The notes under the pieces: model-generated | Seen by the model: the letters and a program-made list of their open reading frames with translations, nothing else | What the model was told of the DNA's origin: nothing | Database searches by the model: none | In this document: piece by piece, positions 16,864 through 26,217 of the stretch | Layout of the letters: every line of letters starts with the position of its first letter | Numbering within the stretch: position 1 is the first letter of the stretch | Position numbers and translations under genes: made by a program | Assembly: GCA_964618895.1 (NCBI GenBank) | Contig: CAZUDO010000124.1 | Coordinates: forward strand, 1 to 64,000 | Direction: 5' to 3' | DNA length: 64,000 nt | Source of the DNA: CAZUDO01 sp964618895 | GTDB taxonomy: Bacteria; Desulfobacterota; Binatia; DP-6

Positions 16864-18519
16864 ATGTACGCTGAGTTCTACGGGTTCCGCGAGCTGCCGT
16901 TCAACATCACGCCGGACCCACGCTTCCTGTACCTGAACGACTGCTATCAGGAGGCGCTGGCCGCCCTCACCTACGGCATTCAGGGCCGCAAAGGGTTCAT
17001 CTCCCTGGTCGGAGAAGCGGGCACGGGCAAGACGACCATGCTCCGCCGGCTCCTCGACACGCTCGATCCGCGGACGAAGAGCGTGCTGCTGCTCAACCCG
17101 ACGGTCGGCTTCGACGAGATCCTGGAGCACATCCTGTGCGAGCTCGGCGTCCCCACCGAGGGCGGTGGCAAGCTGGCACGGCTGGAGCGCCTGAACGAGT
17201 TCCTCCTCGAGCACACCCAGGCGGGAGGCAACGTCGTGCTCCTCATCGACGAGGCCCAGGACCTCGGGGCGAGCGCGCTCGAAGAGCTGCGCCTGCTCTC
17301 CAACCTGGAGACCGCGCGCGAGAAGATCCTGCAGATCGTGCTCGCCGGCCAACCCGAGCTCGACGCCATTCTGGCACAGCCGAATCTGCGCCAGCTCCGC
17401 CAACGGGTCACGCTGCGCGTGCGCGTGCGACCGCTCACGGCGGCGGAGGTGGCGGCCTACGTGCGGACACGCCTCGACTGTGTCGGCAGCACCTCGCTCG
17501 ACCTGTTCCTGCCCGAGGCGCTGCATCGCATCGCGGCCTTCAGTCAGGGCATCCCGCGCCTGGTGAACGTCCTCTGTGACGCGGCGCTGTTGACGGGCTT
17601 CGTGAGCGGGACGCGTACCGTCACGCCGCAGATGGTCGAAGAGGCCTGGGCCGACTACGCGCCCGACCTGCTGCCGCCGGCCGGCGACACCGAGCAGACC
17701 CCGGCCCCGTCGGCCGCTGCGCCCGCGCGCCGGTATCCCGAGCCGCCCGCAGCGAGGGCCGTCCAGGCGCCGATCCCGTCCGTGGCGGCCGAGCCACCGT
17801 CGGCGCCGCACCCCGACCCGTGCGTCGAGCCCCCCCGGGCCCCCGTGCCGGCCGCGCGTCCCGAGCCGTTACCCCCCACCGTCCGGTACGAGCCCCCGTC
17901 GCCTCCACCCCTCCAGACGGGGTTGGCCAGCCGTGCACAGGGGCTCACCCTCAGCATCCCGACGACCATCGCCCTGCTGGTGGCGGTGGCCGCGGCCGTG
18001 TACTCCTTCTCGCTCGAGCGGTTGCGGCACGAGCGCCTCGTCATGGCGCCGGTCGCGCCCGCGCCCGCACCGGCCACGCTGCCGGCCACCCCGCTGGCTC
18101 CCTTGCCGGCCTCCCCTCCACCGGCGGTACCACGCGAGGGGCCGGTCTCGACCATCGAGGCCGCCAAGATCATCGACGAGTTCCGCGCCGCCTACGAGGC
18201 GCGCGATGTCGATCGCCTGATCGCCCTGTTCGCCGCCGACGCCGCCGAGAACGGCCGGCGCGGTCTCGACCTGATCGCGGCGGCCTATCGCGCGAGCCTC
18301 GGTGGCGTCGAAGACATCCGCTACACCTTGCGGAGCCTCGCCGTCGACGCACGCGGGCAGGTCACCGAGGTCCGTGCCCCCTTCGTGATCACGTTCCGCC
18401 AGCCGGGGGGGACGCGCAACGAGATCCGCGGTACGGCGGAGTGGAAGCTCGAACAGCGCGACGGCCGGCCGCGCATCGTCGAGCTCAACTACCGCCTCGA
18501 GCCGGAACCCGAAGCGTAG
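16864..18519 (+). CDS. ExeA/GspA-like AAA ATPase with C-terminal NTF2-like domain
   Basis: A 551-residue inner-membrane protein. The start 'MYAEFYGFRELPFNITPDPR' is the ExeA signature; Walker A is GEAGTGKTT (about 56-63) and Walker B 'VVLLIDEAQDL'. After a Pro-rich linker (about 285-355) comes one transmembrane helix (about 367-385). The C-terminal part (about 435-550; EAAKIIDEFRAAYEARDVDR) resembles an NTF2/SnoaL-like fold rather than the peptidoglycan-binding domain of classical ExeA. It probably couples ATP hydrolysis to an envelope process such as polysaccharide or secretin assembly. Its 3' end overlaps the convergent ligase gene by 35 bp. Confidence 0.82.
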   Translation: MYAEFYGFRELPFNITPDPRFLYLNDCYQEALAALTYGIQGRKGFISLVGEAGTGKTTMLRRLLDTLDPRTKSVLLLNPTVGFDEILEHILCELGVPTEGGGKLARLERLNEFLLEHTQAGGNVVLLIDEAQDLGASALEELRLLSNLETAREKILQIVLAGQPELDAILAQPNLRQLRQRVTLRVRVRPLTAAEVAAYVRTRLDCVGSTSLDLFLPEALHRIAAFSQGIPRLVNVLCDAALLTGFVSGTRTVTPQMVEEAWADYAPDLLPPAGDTEQTPAPSAAAPARRYPEPPAARAVQAPIPSVAAEPPSAPHPDPCVEPPRAPVPAARPEPLPPTVRYEPPSPPPLQTGLASRAQGLTLSIPTTIALLVAVAAAVYSFSLERLRHERLVMAPVAPAPAPATLPATPLAPLPASPPPAVPREGPVSTIEAAKIIDEFRAAYEARDVDRLIALFAADAAENGRRGLDLIAAAYRASLGGVEDIRYTLRSLAVDARGQVTEVRAPFVITFRQPGGTRNEIRGTAEWKLEQRDGRPRIVELNYRLEPEPEA

Positions 18520-19453
18520 CGGCGCGCGCCAACGCCTGACCGAGCGCCACGCGCGCCGCCGTCGTCGCCGGCACGGACGCCTCCGCCACGGCCTCCAGCA
18601 GAGGGCGGAGACCGCGCCGGTTGGCCACCTGGATGGCGAGGCCCGGGCGGGCGTTCAGCTCGAGCACGAGCGGCCCGTGACGGGCGTCGTGCACGATGTC
18701 GACGCCGACGAAGCCGAGACCGACCGCGTCCGCTGCGCGGGCGGCCAGCGCCAACACCTGAGGCCACGCCGGTACGGCGAAACCGGCCAACGGGATGCCC
18801 AGGTCGGGATGGACGTCGATCAGGTGCCGCCCGCATACCCCGGTCGTGCTCCGGCCGGTCGCGAGCTCCAGCCCGACGCCGACGCCCCCGAGATGAAGGT
18901 TGGCGCGCCCGTCGGAGCGTCGGGTCGGCAAGCGCAGCATCGCCTGCACCGGCACGCCCCGAAACACCAGGACCCGTACGTCGGGAACCCCGCGATGGGC
19001 AAGCCGCGCGAGGGTCGGCTCGGGCAGGATGCGGTCCTCCACCAGCGCTACGTCGGTCGCCCCGCGGTGCGAGAACGTCCCGCTCAGGATGTCGCACACG
19101 TGCGCTTCGAGATCCCGCCGTTGCAGGTGCGCTCCACTGGCCTTGACGAACGCGTCGTCAGCGCGCCCGACGATCACCACGATGCCGGCGCCGCCCGCGC
19201 CCCGTGCGGGCTTGAGCACGAAGTCGGACCACTCCGCCAGTGTCGCGCCCAGGCGGCGGACCTCGGCCTGCGTCTCGCAGGTTGCCCGCAGGACCGGCGC
19301 GGGCAGCCCGTGGCGCGCCAGCACCACCTTGGTGGCGCGCTTGTCGTCCACCAGGGCGTAGCGGTCGCGGGCGTTGTGCGCGAACAGGTAGCTGTGGTTG
19401 CGTCGATTGAGCCCGAGCGCCTCGCGCTGCACGCGCCGCCAGCGTCCGATCAC
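18485..19453 (-). CDS. Alpha-L-glutamate ligase-like (RimK-related) protein
   Basis: A 322-residue ATP-grasp protein of the RimK-related family. It starts with 'GRWRRVQREALGLNRRNHSY' and has 'DDKRATKVVLARHGLPAPVL', 'DFVLKPARGAGGAGIVVI' (ATP-binding Lys), and near the end 'LGFVGVDIVHD' and 'LVLELNARPGLAIQVANR', the metal-binding Glu/Asn of ATP-grasp enzymes. It likely adds an amino acid to a protein or peptide; the substrate is unknown. The GTG start at 19453 overlaps the stop of the upstream inactive-transglutaminase gene, a pairing commonly seen for this family. Confidence 0.85.
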   Translation of the reverse strand: MIGRWRRVQREALGLNRRNHSYLFAHNARDRYALVDDKRATKVVLARHGLPAPVLRATCETQAEVRRLGATLAEWSDFVLKPARGAGGAGIVVIVGRADDAFVKASGAHLQRRDLEAHVCDILSGTFSHRGATDVALVEDRILPEPTLARLAHRGVPDVRVLVFRGVPVQAMLRLPTRRSDGRANLHLGGVGVGLELATGRSTTGVCGRHLIDVHPDLGIPLAGFAVPAWPQVLALAARAADAVGLGFVGVDIVHDARHGPLVLELNARPGLAIQVANRRGLRPLLEAVAEASVPATTAARVALGQALARAATLRVPARGGS

Positions 19454-21690
19454 GGCTGCTCCGGCGGTACCGTGACGGCGCGGAAGCGACGGTACTCGAG
19501 CAGTCGCAGGCCGCGCCACTTGCCCAGCACGACATCGCACGCGACCGCTCCGAGGAGCAGCTCCGGGTACGCCAGCAGGAGGGACCGCAGCCCCCCGTGC
19601 TCGACGACCAGGTAACACAGGATGGAGAGGACGAGCGTCGTGCCGGTCATGCGCAGCGCGTGGGCGGTGCCGAGCTCGACCTGCGTGGCCGCGAAATGCT
19701 CGATCACGTGCGACATGATCACCATCGGGAAGATGCTGATATTGAGCAGCGGCCCGATACCGAGCCGCGCCCCGACCAGCGTGAGCACCGCCATGACGCC
19801 GGCCACCAGGGTGATCAGGATGGCGACCCGGGCTACGGCCTGGAGCCGGATACGCTGCAGCACCCAGCGTAGGGCGACGCCCAGCCCGACCACCACCAGA
19901 AAGATGAGCGTGCCCCACCACAGGCCGGTGGTGACGAAGGCGAGCGACACGATCACCGGGCCGAACATGCCGAACGTCTCCACCCCGACCACCAGCCGCG
20001 CCACCACCACCAGGCTCGCGATGATGGGGAGGATCAGGATGAGCGTGAGGGCACCGAGCGGCACCTGGGCCTCGACGGCGCTCGCCCAGGCCCGCATGAG
20101 GCGCCGGCGCCAGGGCGGCAGGCGGGTGCTCGTCTCGCCGAGAACCACGGCGTCGATGTCCCAGCGCGCCGCCGCTTCGACCATCGGGGTCCCGTCGATC
20201 AGGTTGGCCCGTGCCATCTCCCACAGGGGAAGCAACGCGGCCGGACGACGGACGATCACCACCTCGCCGGGGTCGAGCAGGTGGCGCAGCAACGACCCCA
20301 GCATGAGCGCCGCGGGTCGACTCATGCCACCGGCGACGATGATGCGGCTGTCCGGCATGCGCACGCCCCGGTGGCCGAGGCCTGCGAGGGCGAAGGCGCC
20401 GGCGTCGTCCCCGGTCGCCACCAGTACCAGGTTGGCGTGCCGGATGAGCGGCACGTTCGCGGCGATCAGGCCGTCGAGGTAGGTTTCGCGGACGTAGCGC
20501 GACTCGAAGCGGGCGGTGAGCAGGACGCAGTCGATGGCGGCGGCGCGTGCCTCGCCGAGGATGCGATCCGTGACGGCACGAGGCACCCCTTGGTCGGCGA
20601 TCAGCACGACGGACGCGACCGGTGCGTCCACGTATGCGGTGTGGGTTTCGACGGTCTCCGCGCCCGGCCCGATCGCGACCCGGCCGTCGTTCCCCTCGCC
20701 CTCCTCCACGGCGTGTCGTGTCGCCTGCCGCACCGAGAACTCGTACCCGACATCGACCCCCCGGGCGTGGACGATCAACGGCACGTCGCCGCGATACAGC
20801 GCCAGATAGTGTGTGGGGAGCGTGCCGAACGACCCTCCGGCCGGGTCGAGTGGGACCCACGCGCTCCCGGTCCAGGCTTCCACCCAGGAGTTGGTCGCGT
20901 GCTTGGTCCCGCCGCCCCGCAAGCGAACGCCCCCGACCAGGCGGGCCGGGATGGTCGCGGCGCGCAGGAGCGCGACCAGGGCGCGCGCGCGTCCCAGGCT
21001 CGAGCCGCGCCCGGCCCCCACCACGCTGGCGGCGTCCTGCCCGTCGGCTCCGGCACCCGGCCGGAAGGCAGCGCAGTGCTGGTACAGCGACCACACGATC
21101 TCGTCGAGGCTGGTCGCGCGACCGATCACGGTGCGCGCGGTGCGCACGACGACCGGCGCCGTGCTCTGGATGCGTTCGGTTGCTTCGAGCGTGGTCCGGT
21201 CGTCGGGCGGGGGGCGCAGTCCGGCCACGGGCACCGCCGGAATGGTTGCGGACGAAGCGGCGATGCGCACGGCGAAGTCGTAGGTGATGGTGCCACCGGT
21301 CGGGGCGCCGCCCGCCCAGTTCGCGCGCAGGTTCGGGGGCACCGGGGTCTCCTGCAGGCGGAACCCCGGCGCCTTCGTGCGGCGCATGACCACGTCCTGC
21401 CGGCCGTCAGACAGTGGCACCAGGAGGCCCACACGCACCGGCTGGTCGGTCGTCGCTACGCGCAGGGTCGCGCGCACCGTCCAGTAACTCACCGCCGCCC
21501 GCGCCACCTCGGTGCCGGTGTCTTCCTCAGCGCCGGTGAAAGTCTCGTGTTCGTCGTTCGGGTGGGGTGCGAGGCGACCACGACCCGCGGTGGGCCGCGG
21601 CGTTCCGACGACCACCGCCACCCCCAGCGCGAGTGCCGTCGCCGCACGCCGCCGCCATGCTCTCGTCGTCCGCTTCGTGTTGCAGTGCAT
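19450..21690 (-). CDS. Inactive-transglutaminase/7TM membrane protein
   Basis: A 746-residue protein with an Arg-rich start and a hydrophobic signal region (about 17-35), a periplasmic transglutaminase-like domain (about 150-330) and seven or so transmembrane helices (about 490-720). The catalytic positions are degraded: the stretch expected to hold the Cys reads 'AGRGSSLGRARALVALLRAA' and the His region reads 'KHATNSWVEAW', while Asp of 'WVPLDPAGG' remains. This is the layout of the inactive-transglutaminase plus 7TM families. ATG 21690 is chosen over TTG 21696. It is coupled to the RimK-like ligase, suggesting a membrane receptor/transporter linked to peptide modification. Confidence 0.8.
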   Translation of the reverse strand: MHCNTKRTTRAWRRRAATALALGVAVVVGTPRPTAGRGRLAPHPNDEHETFTGAEEDTGTEVARAAVSYWTVRATLRVATTDQPVRVGLLVPLSDGRQDVVMRRTKAPGFRLQETPVPPNLRANWAGGAPTGGTITYDFAVRIAASSATIPAVPVAGLRPPPDDRTTLEATERIQSTAPVVVRTARTVIGRATSLDEIVWSLYQHCAAFRPGAGADGQDAASVVGAGRGSSLGRARALVALLRAATIPARLVGGVRLRGGGTKHATNSWVEAWTGSAWVPLDPAGGSFGTLPTHYLALYRGDVPLIVHARGVDVGYEFSVRQATRHAVEEGEGNDGRVAIGPGAETVETHTAYVDAPVASVVLIADQGVPRAVTDRILGEARAAAIDCVLLTARFESRYVRETYLDGLIAANVPLIRHANLVLVATGDDAGAFALAGLGHRGVRMPDSRIIVAGGMSRPAALMLGSLLRHLLDPGEVVIVRRPAALLPLWEMARANLIDGTPMVEAAARWDIDAVVLGETSTRLPPWRRRLMRAWASAVEAQVPLGALTLILILPIIASLVVVARLVVGVETFGMFGPVIVSLAFVTTGLWWGTLIFLVVVGLGVALRWVLQRIRLQAVARVAILITLVAGVMAVLTLVGARLGIGPLLNISIFPMVIMSHVIEHFAATQVELGTAHALRMTGTTLVLSILCYLVVEHGGLRSLLLAYPELLLGAVACDVVLGKWRGLRLLEYRRFRAVTVPPEQP

Positions 21691-21734
21691 ACCCAAACGT
21701 GGTGAATTTCGCCAAAGCTCTACGCGGAGGCCCC

Positions 21735-22889
21735 GTGGACGATCGGCATCAACTCATCACCCAGCTCCTCGACACTGTGAAACGTTTCGTCGATCGCGAG
21801 GTCATCCCGGTCGCGAGTACGTACGAGCACGAGAACGCGTATCCCGCTCCGCTCGTCGACCGCATGAAGGAGCTCGGCCTGTTCGGCGCCACCATCCCGG
21901 TCGAGTACGGTGGGCTGGGGCTCGACTACACGACCTACGCGATGATCGTCGAGGAGCTCTGCCGCGGGTGGATGAGCCTCTCGGGTGTGCTCAACACGCA
22001 TCTCATGTTCGCCTACGTCCTGTGCCACTTCGGCACCCCCGAGCAGAAGGAACGTTGGCTACCCGCCATGGCCCGGGGCGAGCACCGGGCGGCCCTGTGC
22101 CTCACCGAGCCGCACGCGGGAAGCGACGCCCAGGCCATCCGCACCACGGCGGTGCGCCAGGGCGACTACTACGTCGTGAACGGCAGCAAGATGTTCATCA
22201 CCAACGCGCGCACGGCGACCATCTTCTCGCTGGTGGTCAAGACCGACCCGAAGGCCACCCCGCCCTACACCGGGATCAGCCTGTTCGCGGCCGAGCGGAA
22301 CGGGCCCGGCCTCACCATCGGCCGCGACATCGACAAGCTGGGCTACAAGGGCATCGAGACCTGCGAGGTGACGTTCGAGGATTTCCGTGTGCCGGCCGGG
22401 CATCTGATCGGCGGGGTCGAGGGCAAGGGCTTCGGGCACGTGCTCTCCGGCCTCGAGGTGGGCCGGATCAACATCGCGGCGCGCGCGGTCGGCGTGGCCC
22501 GGGCGGCCTTCGAGGATGCCATCCGCTATGCGCAGCAGCGGACCACCTTCGGGAAGCCGATTTGCGAGCATCAGGCTATCCAGCTGAAGCTCGCGGACAT
22601 GGCCACCCACATCGAGGCGGCGCGGCTCCTGGTGCGCCAGGCGGCGGCGATGAAAGATCGCGGGGAACGCTGCGACCTGGAAGCAGGCATGGCCAAGCTG
22701 TTCGCGTCGGAGACCTGCCAGCAGGTCACCCTCGAGGCCATGCGGGTGCTCGGAGGCTACGGGTACACCAAGGAGTTCCGCGTCGAGCGCTATTACCGCG
22801 ATGCGCCCCTCATGCTCATCGGAGAAGGGACCAACGAGATCCAGCGGCTTGTCATCGCACGCAATCTGGTGCAGCGGTATAAGATCTGA
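21735..22889 (+). CDS. Acyl-CoA dehydrogenase
   Basis: A 384-residue flavoprotein that oxidises an acyl-CoA to the 2-enoyl-CoA. 'CLTEPHAGSDAQAI' is the first ACAD signature, 'QQRTTFGKPICEHQAIQLKL' the second region and 'GGYGYTKEFRVERYYRDA' with 'GEGTNEIQ' the end, where the Glu is the usual catalytic base position. GTG 21735 is chosen because CGGAGG (21725-21730) lies 4 bp upstream and the length then fits the family. Substrate chain length cannot be told. It is divergent from the transglutaminase-like gene. Confidence 0.9.
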   Translation: MDDRHQLITQLLDTVKRFVDREVIPVASTYEHENAYPAPLVDRMKELGLFGATIPVEYGGLGLDYTTYAMIVEELCRGWMSLSGVLNTHLMFAYVLCHFGTPEQKERWLPAMARGEHRAALCLTEPHAGSDAQAIRTTAVRQGDYYVVNGSKMFITNARTATIFSLVVKTDPKATPPYTGISLFAAERNGPGLTIGRDIDKLGYKGIETCEVTFEDFRVPAGHLIGGVEGKGFGHVLSGLEVGRINIAARAVGVARAAFEDAIRYAQQRTTFGKPICEHQAIQLKLADMATHIEAARLLVRQAAAMKDRGERCDLEAGMAKLFASETCQQVTLEAMRVLGGYGYTKEFRVERYYRDAPLMLIGEGTNEIQRLVIARNLVQRYKI

Positions 22890-22929
22890 CCGGGTCGTAC
22901 GCCGGCCCGTGGTGGGGAGGGGACGAGGG

Positions 22930-23874
22930 ATGCGAGGGGTGATCTGGGCGTGCGCCCTGGCGCTCGCGGGGTGTGCTTGGGTGCCGGGACGACGCGCCGT
23001 CGCGCCCGCCGTGACGCCGCTGGCCTTGTCGGCCGGGGCCCGCGTGATGGTGTTCGCACCCCATCCCGATGACGAGACCATCGCGGTCGGCGGTCTGCTC
23101 CACGGCCTGGTGCGACACGGTGTGCCCACCCGGGTGGTCTTCGTCACCAACGGGGACGGGTATCAGTGGACGCTCCAGAAGGCGCTCGCCATCCCGCATC
23201 CGACCGACGACGACTACCTCGCACTCGGCCAACGCCGGCAGCGCGAAGCGCTGGCCGCCACGCGGCGTCTCGGGCTGCCGCGGTCCGACGTGCTGTTCCT
23301 CGGCTTCCCCGACAACGGCCTGGCGGCGCTGTGGCACGCTCACTGGTCCAATCGCACGCCCTACACGTCCCCCTTCACCAAGGAGGATCGCCCGCCCTAC
23401 CCGTACAGCGTGAATCGACACGTCGAGTATGCCGGCCAGGATCTGCTGTCGGTAATTTCTCAGGTGCTGCACGAGTTCCGCCCGACGGTGGTGATCATGC
23501 CCCATCCGCACGATCTGCATGCCGACCACGTCCACACGGGGTACTTCGTGACCGAAGCTGTGACGCGGCTGCGGGAACACCGGGATTTGCCCACGGCACC
23601 CACGCTGCTCACCTATCTGGTCCACTACGCCGGCTGGCCGGCGACGGAGGGCCCGCGCGGCGACCTCCTCATACCGCTCGGGGCGGTCGCCGACACGCAG
23701 TGGACCGGCCTCGAACTCGGCCCGGCCGACCGCGAAGCCAAGCGGCTGGCGCTGTCGGAGTACCGTACCCAGCTCGGCACCATGGACGGGTTCCTGCGCA
23801 GCTTCCTGTGCCGGAACGAGTTGCTCGCCACCGTCGACGGCAGGCTGCTCGCGCGGATCGCCGCCGTGCACTGA
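22930..23874 (+). CDS. PIG-L family deacetylase, predicted lipoprotein
   Basis: A 314-residue LmbE/PIG-L-like zinc-dependent N-deacetylase. The catalytic and metal motif 'HPDDE' is at about residues 44-48, and the second metal site is 'PHPHDLHADHVHTG'. The N terminus 'MRGVIWACALALAGC' is a short lipoprotein signal with a LAGC lipobox, so the enzyme is probably anchored outside the cytoplasm, unusual for the family but known. A long insert after 'FLGFPDNGLAALWHAHW' shapes the substrate site. It converges on the glycosyltransferase operon (6-bp gap) and could deacetylate its sugar product. Confidence 0.85.
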   Translation: MRGVIWACALALAGCAWVPGRRAVAPAVTPLALSAGARVMVFAPHPDDETIAVGGLLHGLVRHGVPTRVVFVTNGDGYQWTLQKALAIPHPTDDDYLALGQRRQREALAATRRLGLPRSDVLFLGFPDNGLAALWHAHWSNRTPYTSPFTKEDRPPYPYSVNRHVEYAGQDLLSVISQVLHEFRPTVVIMPHPHDLHADHVHTGYFVTEAVTRLREHRDLPTAPTLLTYLVHYAGWPATEGPRGDLLIPLGAVADTQWTGLELGPADREAKRLALSEYRTQLGTMDGFLRSFLCRNELLATVDGRLLARIAAVH

Positions 23875-23879
23875 CCCGC

Positions 23880-25028
23880 TCAGACGCCGCATACCGCGAG
23901 CAGCCGGCCGAGTACCGTCTCGGCGGCCAGATACTCGTGCGCCACGGCGCGCGCATGCGCGCTGGCGGCGGCGTAGTCGCCCTCGATCGCCGCGATCGAC
24001 GCCGCCGCCTGGGCCACGGTCGTGAACGCATGCAGCCCCGGACCGAGCGGCAGCACGTCGCCGAAGCCGGTATCCTGCAAGACCGCCGGGCGCCCGGCGG
24101 CGAGGTAGCAGGCCGCCCGGTCGCTGAACCACCCGCTGCGCAGGCGGACGTTCACGTCCTTGGCGACCGTGAACTCCCCGCGCGAGCGTTGGATGAAGTC
24201 CCGGTACACCCATGGATCCGTCGATACGTCGAGCGGGGCGATGACGTCCCAGCCCTGGCTGGCGAGCAGGTCCGGATCGCCCGGGACGCTGTCGACGTCC
24301 ATGGCGAGCGTGAACGATGCGCCCGTCCGCACCGGAAGCTCCAGAAAACGCATCCATTCTGTGCGCTTGCGCCAGTGGAACGTCTCCCCGCCAAAGGTCA
24401 GGTCGCGGCTGCGCGCATCCCACGTGCCGACGGTGGTGTACGCCCGGCCTGGCGGGGCGGCGGACGCCCACATCGCCAGGACCACCGGTTGGCGTGTCGG
24501 GTGCCAGACGTAGCCGCCGGTGGGGAGCGGCGAGCGCGGCGTGCCGATGTTCTCGCCGAAGGTGAACAGGTACTGGTGCTCGTCCAGAAGGTCGCGCAGG
24601 TGCCCATCCGCAACCCGGAGCTGTGTATAGGCAGGATCGATGTCGATGTAGGCCGCCGGGCGGCCCCCGCGGCGCTCGGGGACGATGCGGTTCACGCCCC
24701 CCAGGTTGATCAGCAGGTCGGCATCCCGGAGCAGCGCGCCCGCGCGCCCCGCCGCGGGGCCGTGCTCGCGTCCCCCATCGACGAACACCCACCGGTCGCC
24801 CAGACCGACACGGCCGAGGACGTTCTCCGTGGCGGTGAGCCCGTACGCGTACGCCTTGCCGTACTCCCCTGTGTGCGGGTTGTACGCCGGCTCGAACAGG
24901 CTCGTGTCCTCGTAGAACCACACGTCGTGGCCGAGCGCCTGCAAGCCGAGCAGGTAGTGGACGGCTTGCCAGGCATAGCCGCCGAGCGGTTGGCGGACCA
25001 AATAGCCCGCGAGGACGATGCGTGCCAT
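23880..25028 (-). CDS. Glycosyltransferase paralog 1 of 3 (CgeB-like, GT-B fold)
   Basis: A 382-residue predicted GT-B glycosyltransferase. It opens with a glycine-rich stretch (LAGYLVRQPLGGYAWQAVHY) and has the C-terminal donor-site block 'RLRSGWFSDRAACYLAAGRP' followed by 'QDTGF' (roughly residues 300-325), which is shared with the two next genes and resembles CgeB/YkvP spore-coat glycosyltransferases. Sugar donor and acceptor are unknown. It is the last gene of a five-gene minus-strand operon, 6 bp after paralog 2. Confidence 0.75.
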   Translation of the reverse strand: MARIVLAGYLVRQPLGGYAWQAVHYLLGLQALGHDVWFYEDTSLFEPAYNPHTGEYGKAYAYGLTATENVLGRVGLGDRWVFVDGGREHGPAAGRAGALLRDADLLINLGGVNRIVPERRGGRPAAYIDIDPAYTQLRVADGHLRDLLDEHQYLFTFGENIGTPRSPLPTGGYVWHPTRQPVVLAMWASAAPPGRAYTTVGTWDARSRDLTFGGETFHWRKRTEWMRFLELPVRTGASFTLAMDVDSVPGDPDLLASQGWDVIAPLDVSTDPWVYRDFIQRSRGEFTVAKDVNVRLRSGWFSDRAACYLAAGRPAVLQDTGFGDVLPLGPGLHAFTTVAQAAASIAAIEGDYAAASAHARAVAHEYLAAETVLGRLLAVCGV

Positions 25029-25034
25029 GAAGGC

Positions 25035-26207
25035 TCAGCAGACTCCTGCGTCCCGGAGCAGGCGCATGCACACGGTCTCGGCAGAGAAGTACGCCTCGGC
25101 CGTCTCGCGGGCATGCCGGCAGGCACCGGCATAATCGGCCCGCACCGCGGCCAGCGCGGCGACCGCCTGTTCGCGATCGCGGAAGGCGTGTACGCCCGGA
25201 CCCGTCGGGACGTAGGCCGGAAAGCCGGTGTCCTGCACCACCACCGGCTTGCCGCACGCCAGATACGCCGCGCTGCGCGTGCTGAACCAGCCGCTGCGCG
25301 TGGCAACGTAGACGTTCTTCGCGATCGAGCACTCCCCACGCGCCGCCAGCAGGTACTCCCGGTACGCTTCCATCGTCGCCGAGACGGGGTAGGCATCGCG
25401 TACCTGCCAGCCTGCCGCGGCGATGGATGCCCGCGGCGCATCGCCGCCGGACAGCGCGACCTCGAGGCGTTCGGGCGTGTGCTGCGGAAGGTCCAGAAAG
25501 CGGACGAACTCCACGTCCTTTCCGCCGAAGCTCCGGCCGCCCAGCGTCGGGGGGGTGGGCTCGGTCTTCCAGGACATGACGGTGGTGAACGGGCCGTCGG
25601 GCGCGGCGCGCACGGGCCAGGCGTCGAGGACGATCGGCTGGCGGGTGGCGTGCCAGGTGATGCCGCAGGTCGGAATGAGGCAGTCGGCGTGGCCAATGTG
25701 CTCGCCGAGGGTGAAGAACAGGTCGTGCTGACGCATGAGATCGACCGAGAAGCGCATCGCCTCGTCCCCGCCCCCCGCATCGACGGTGGCGATCTTCGCC
25801 TGGCTGTAGCCGGGGTCGGTGTCGACGTAGGCCTTCACGCGCGCGGCGCGATACGGCTCGCGCAGCCATGCTGCGCCGGACAGATTGAGGAGCAGGTCCG
25901 TACCGGCGCACGCGCGTGCCAGGGCGTCTTCCGCCATGCCGTGCAGGGTACCGTCCGGCCCGCGGACGGCCCAGCGCTCGGCCAGGGACGGCACCCAGCG
26001 CGTCAGTTGCGCGGCCAGGGTGCGCACGCCCGGGCGGGCATCCGCCGTGAACGTACCCGCCCCGGCGTCGTAGAACCAGCGCCCGGTGTCCTCGAGGTAA
26101 TACACCTCACAGCCGAGCCGCGCGAAGCCCCACACGTACTGCAGGTAGTCCCACGCGACGCCACCGATCGGATAGGTCGCGACCAGTCCGGTGACGACGA
26201 CCCGCAT
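25035..26207 (-). CDS. Glycosyltransferase paralog 2 of 3 (CgeB-like, GT-B fold)
   Basis: A 390-residue protein with the same plan as its neighbours: N-terminal 'VVTGLVATYPIGGVAWDYLQ' and C-terminal 'ATRSGWFSTRSAAYLACGKP' plus 'VVVQDTGFPAYVPTGPG'. It differs in the central linker. ATG 26207 is chosen because the N-terminal conserved block begins immediately there. It is clearly a diverged tandem copy rather than a recent duplicate, so each paralog may add a different sugar. Gaps to its neighbours are 10 and 6 bp. Confidence 0.75.
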   Translation of the reverse strand: MRVVVTGLVATYPIGGVAWDYLQYVWGFARLGCEVYYLEDTGRWFYDAGAGTFTADARPGVRTLAAQLTRWVPSLAERWAVRGPDGTLHGMAEDALARACAGTDLLLNLSGAAWLREPYRAARVKAYVDTDPGYSQAKIATVDAGGGDEAMRFSVDLMRQHDLFFTLGEHIGHADCLIPTCGITWHATRQPIVLDAWPVRAAPDGPFTTVMSWKTEPTPPTLGGRSFGGKDVEFVRFLDLPQHTPERLEVALSGGDAPRASIAAAGWQVRDAYPVSATMEAYREYLLAARGECSIAKNVYVATRSGWFSTRSAAYLACGKPVVVQDTGFPAYVPTGPGVHAFRDREQAVAALAAVRADYAGACRHARETAEAYFSAETVCMRLLRDAGVC

Positions 26208-26217
26208 CCGCCCGGCC

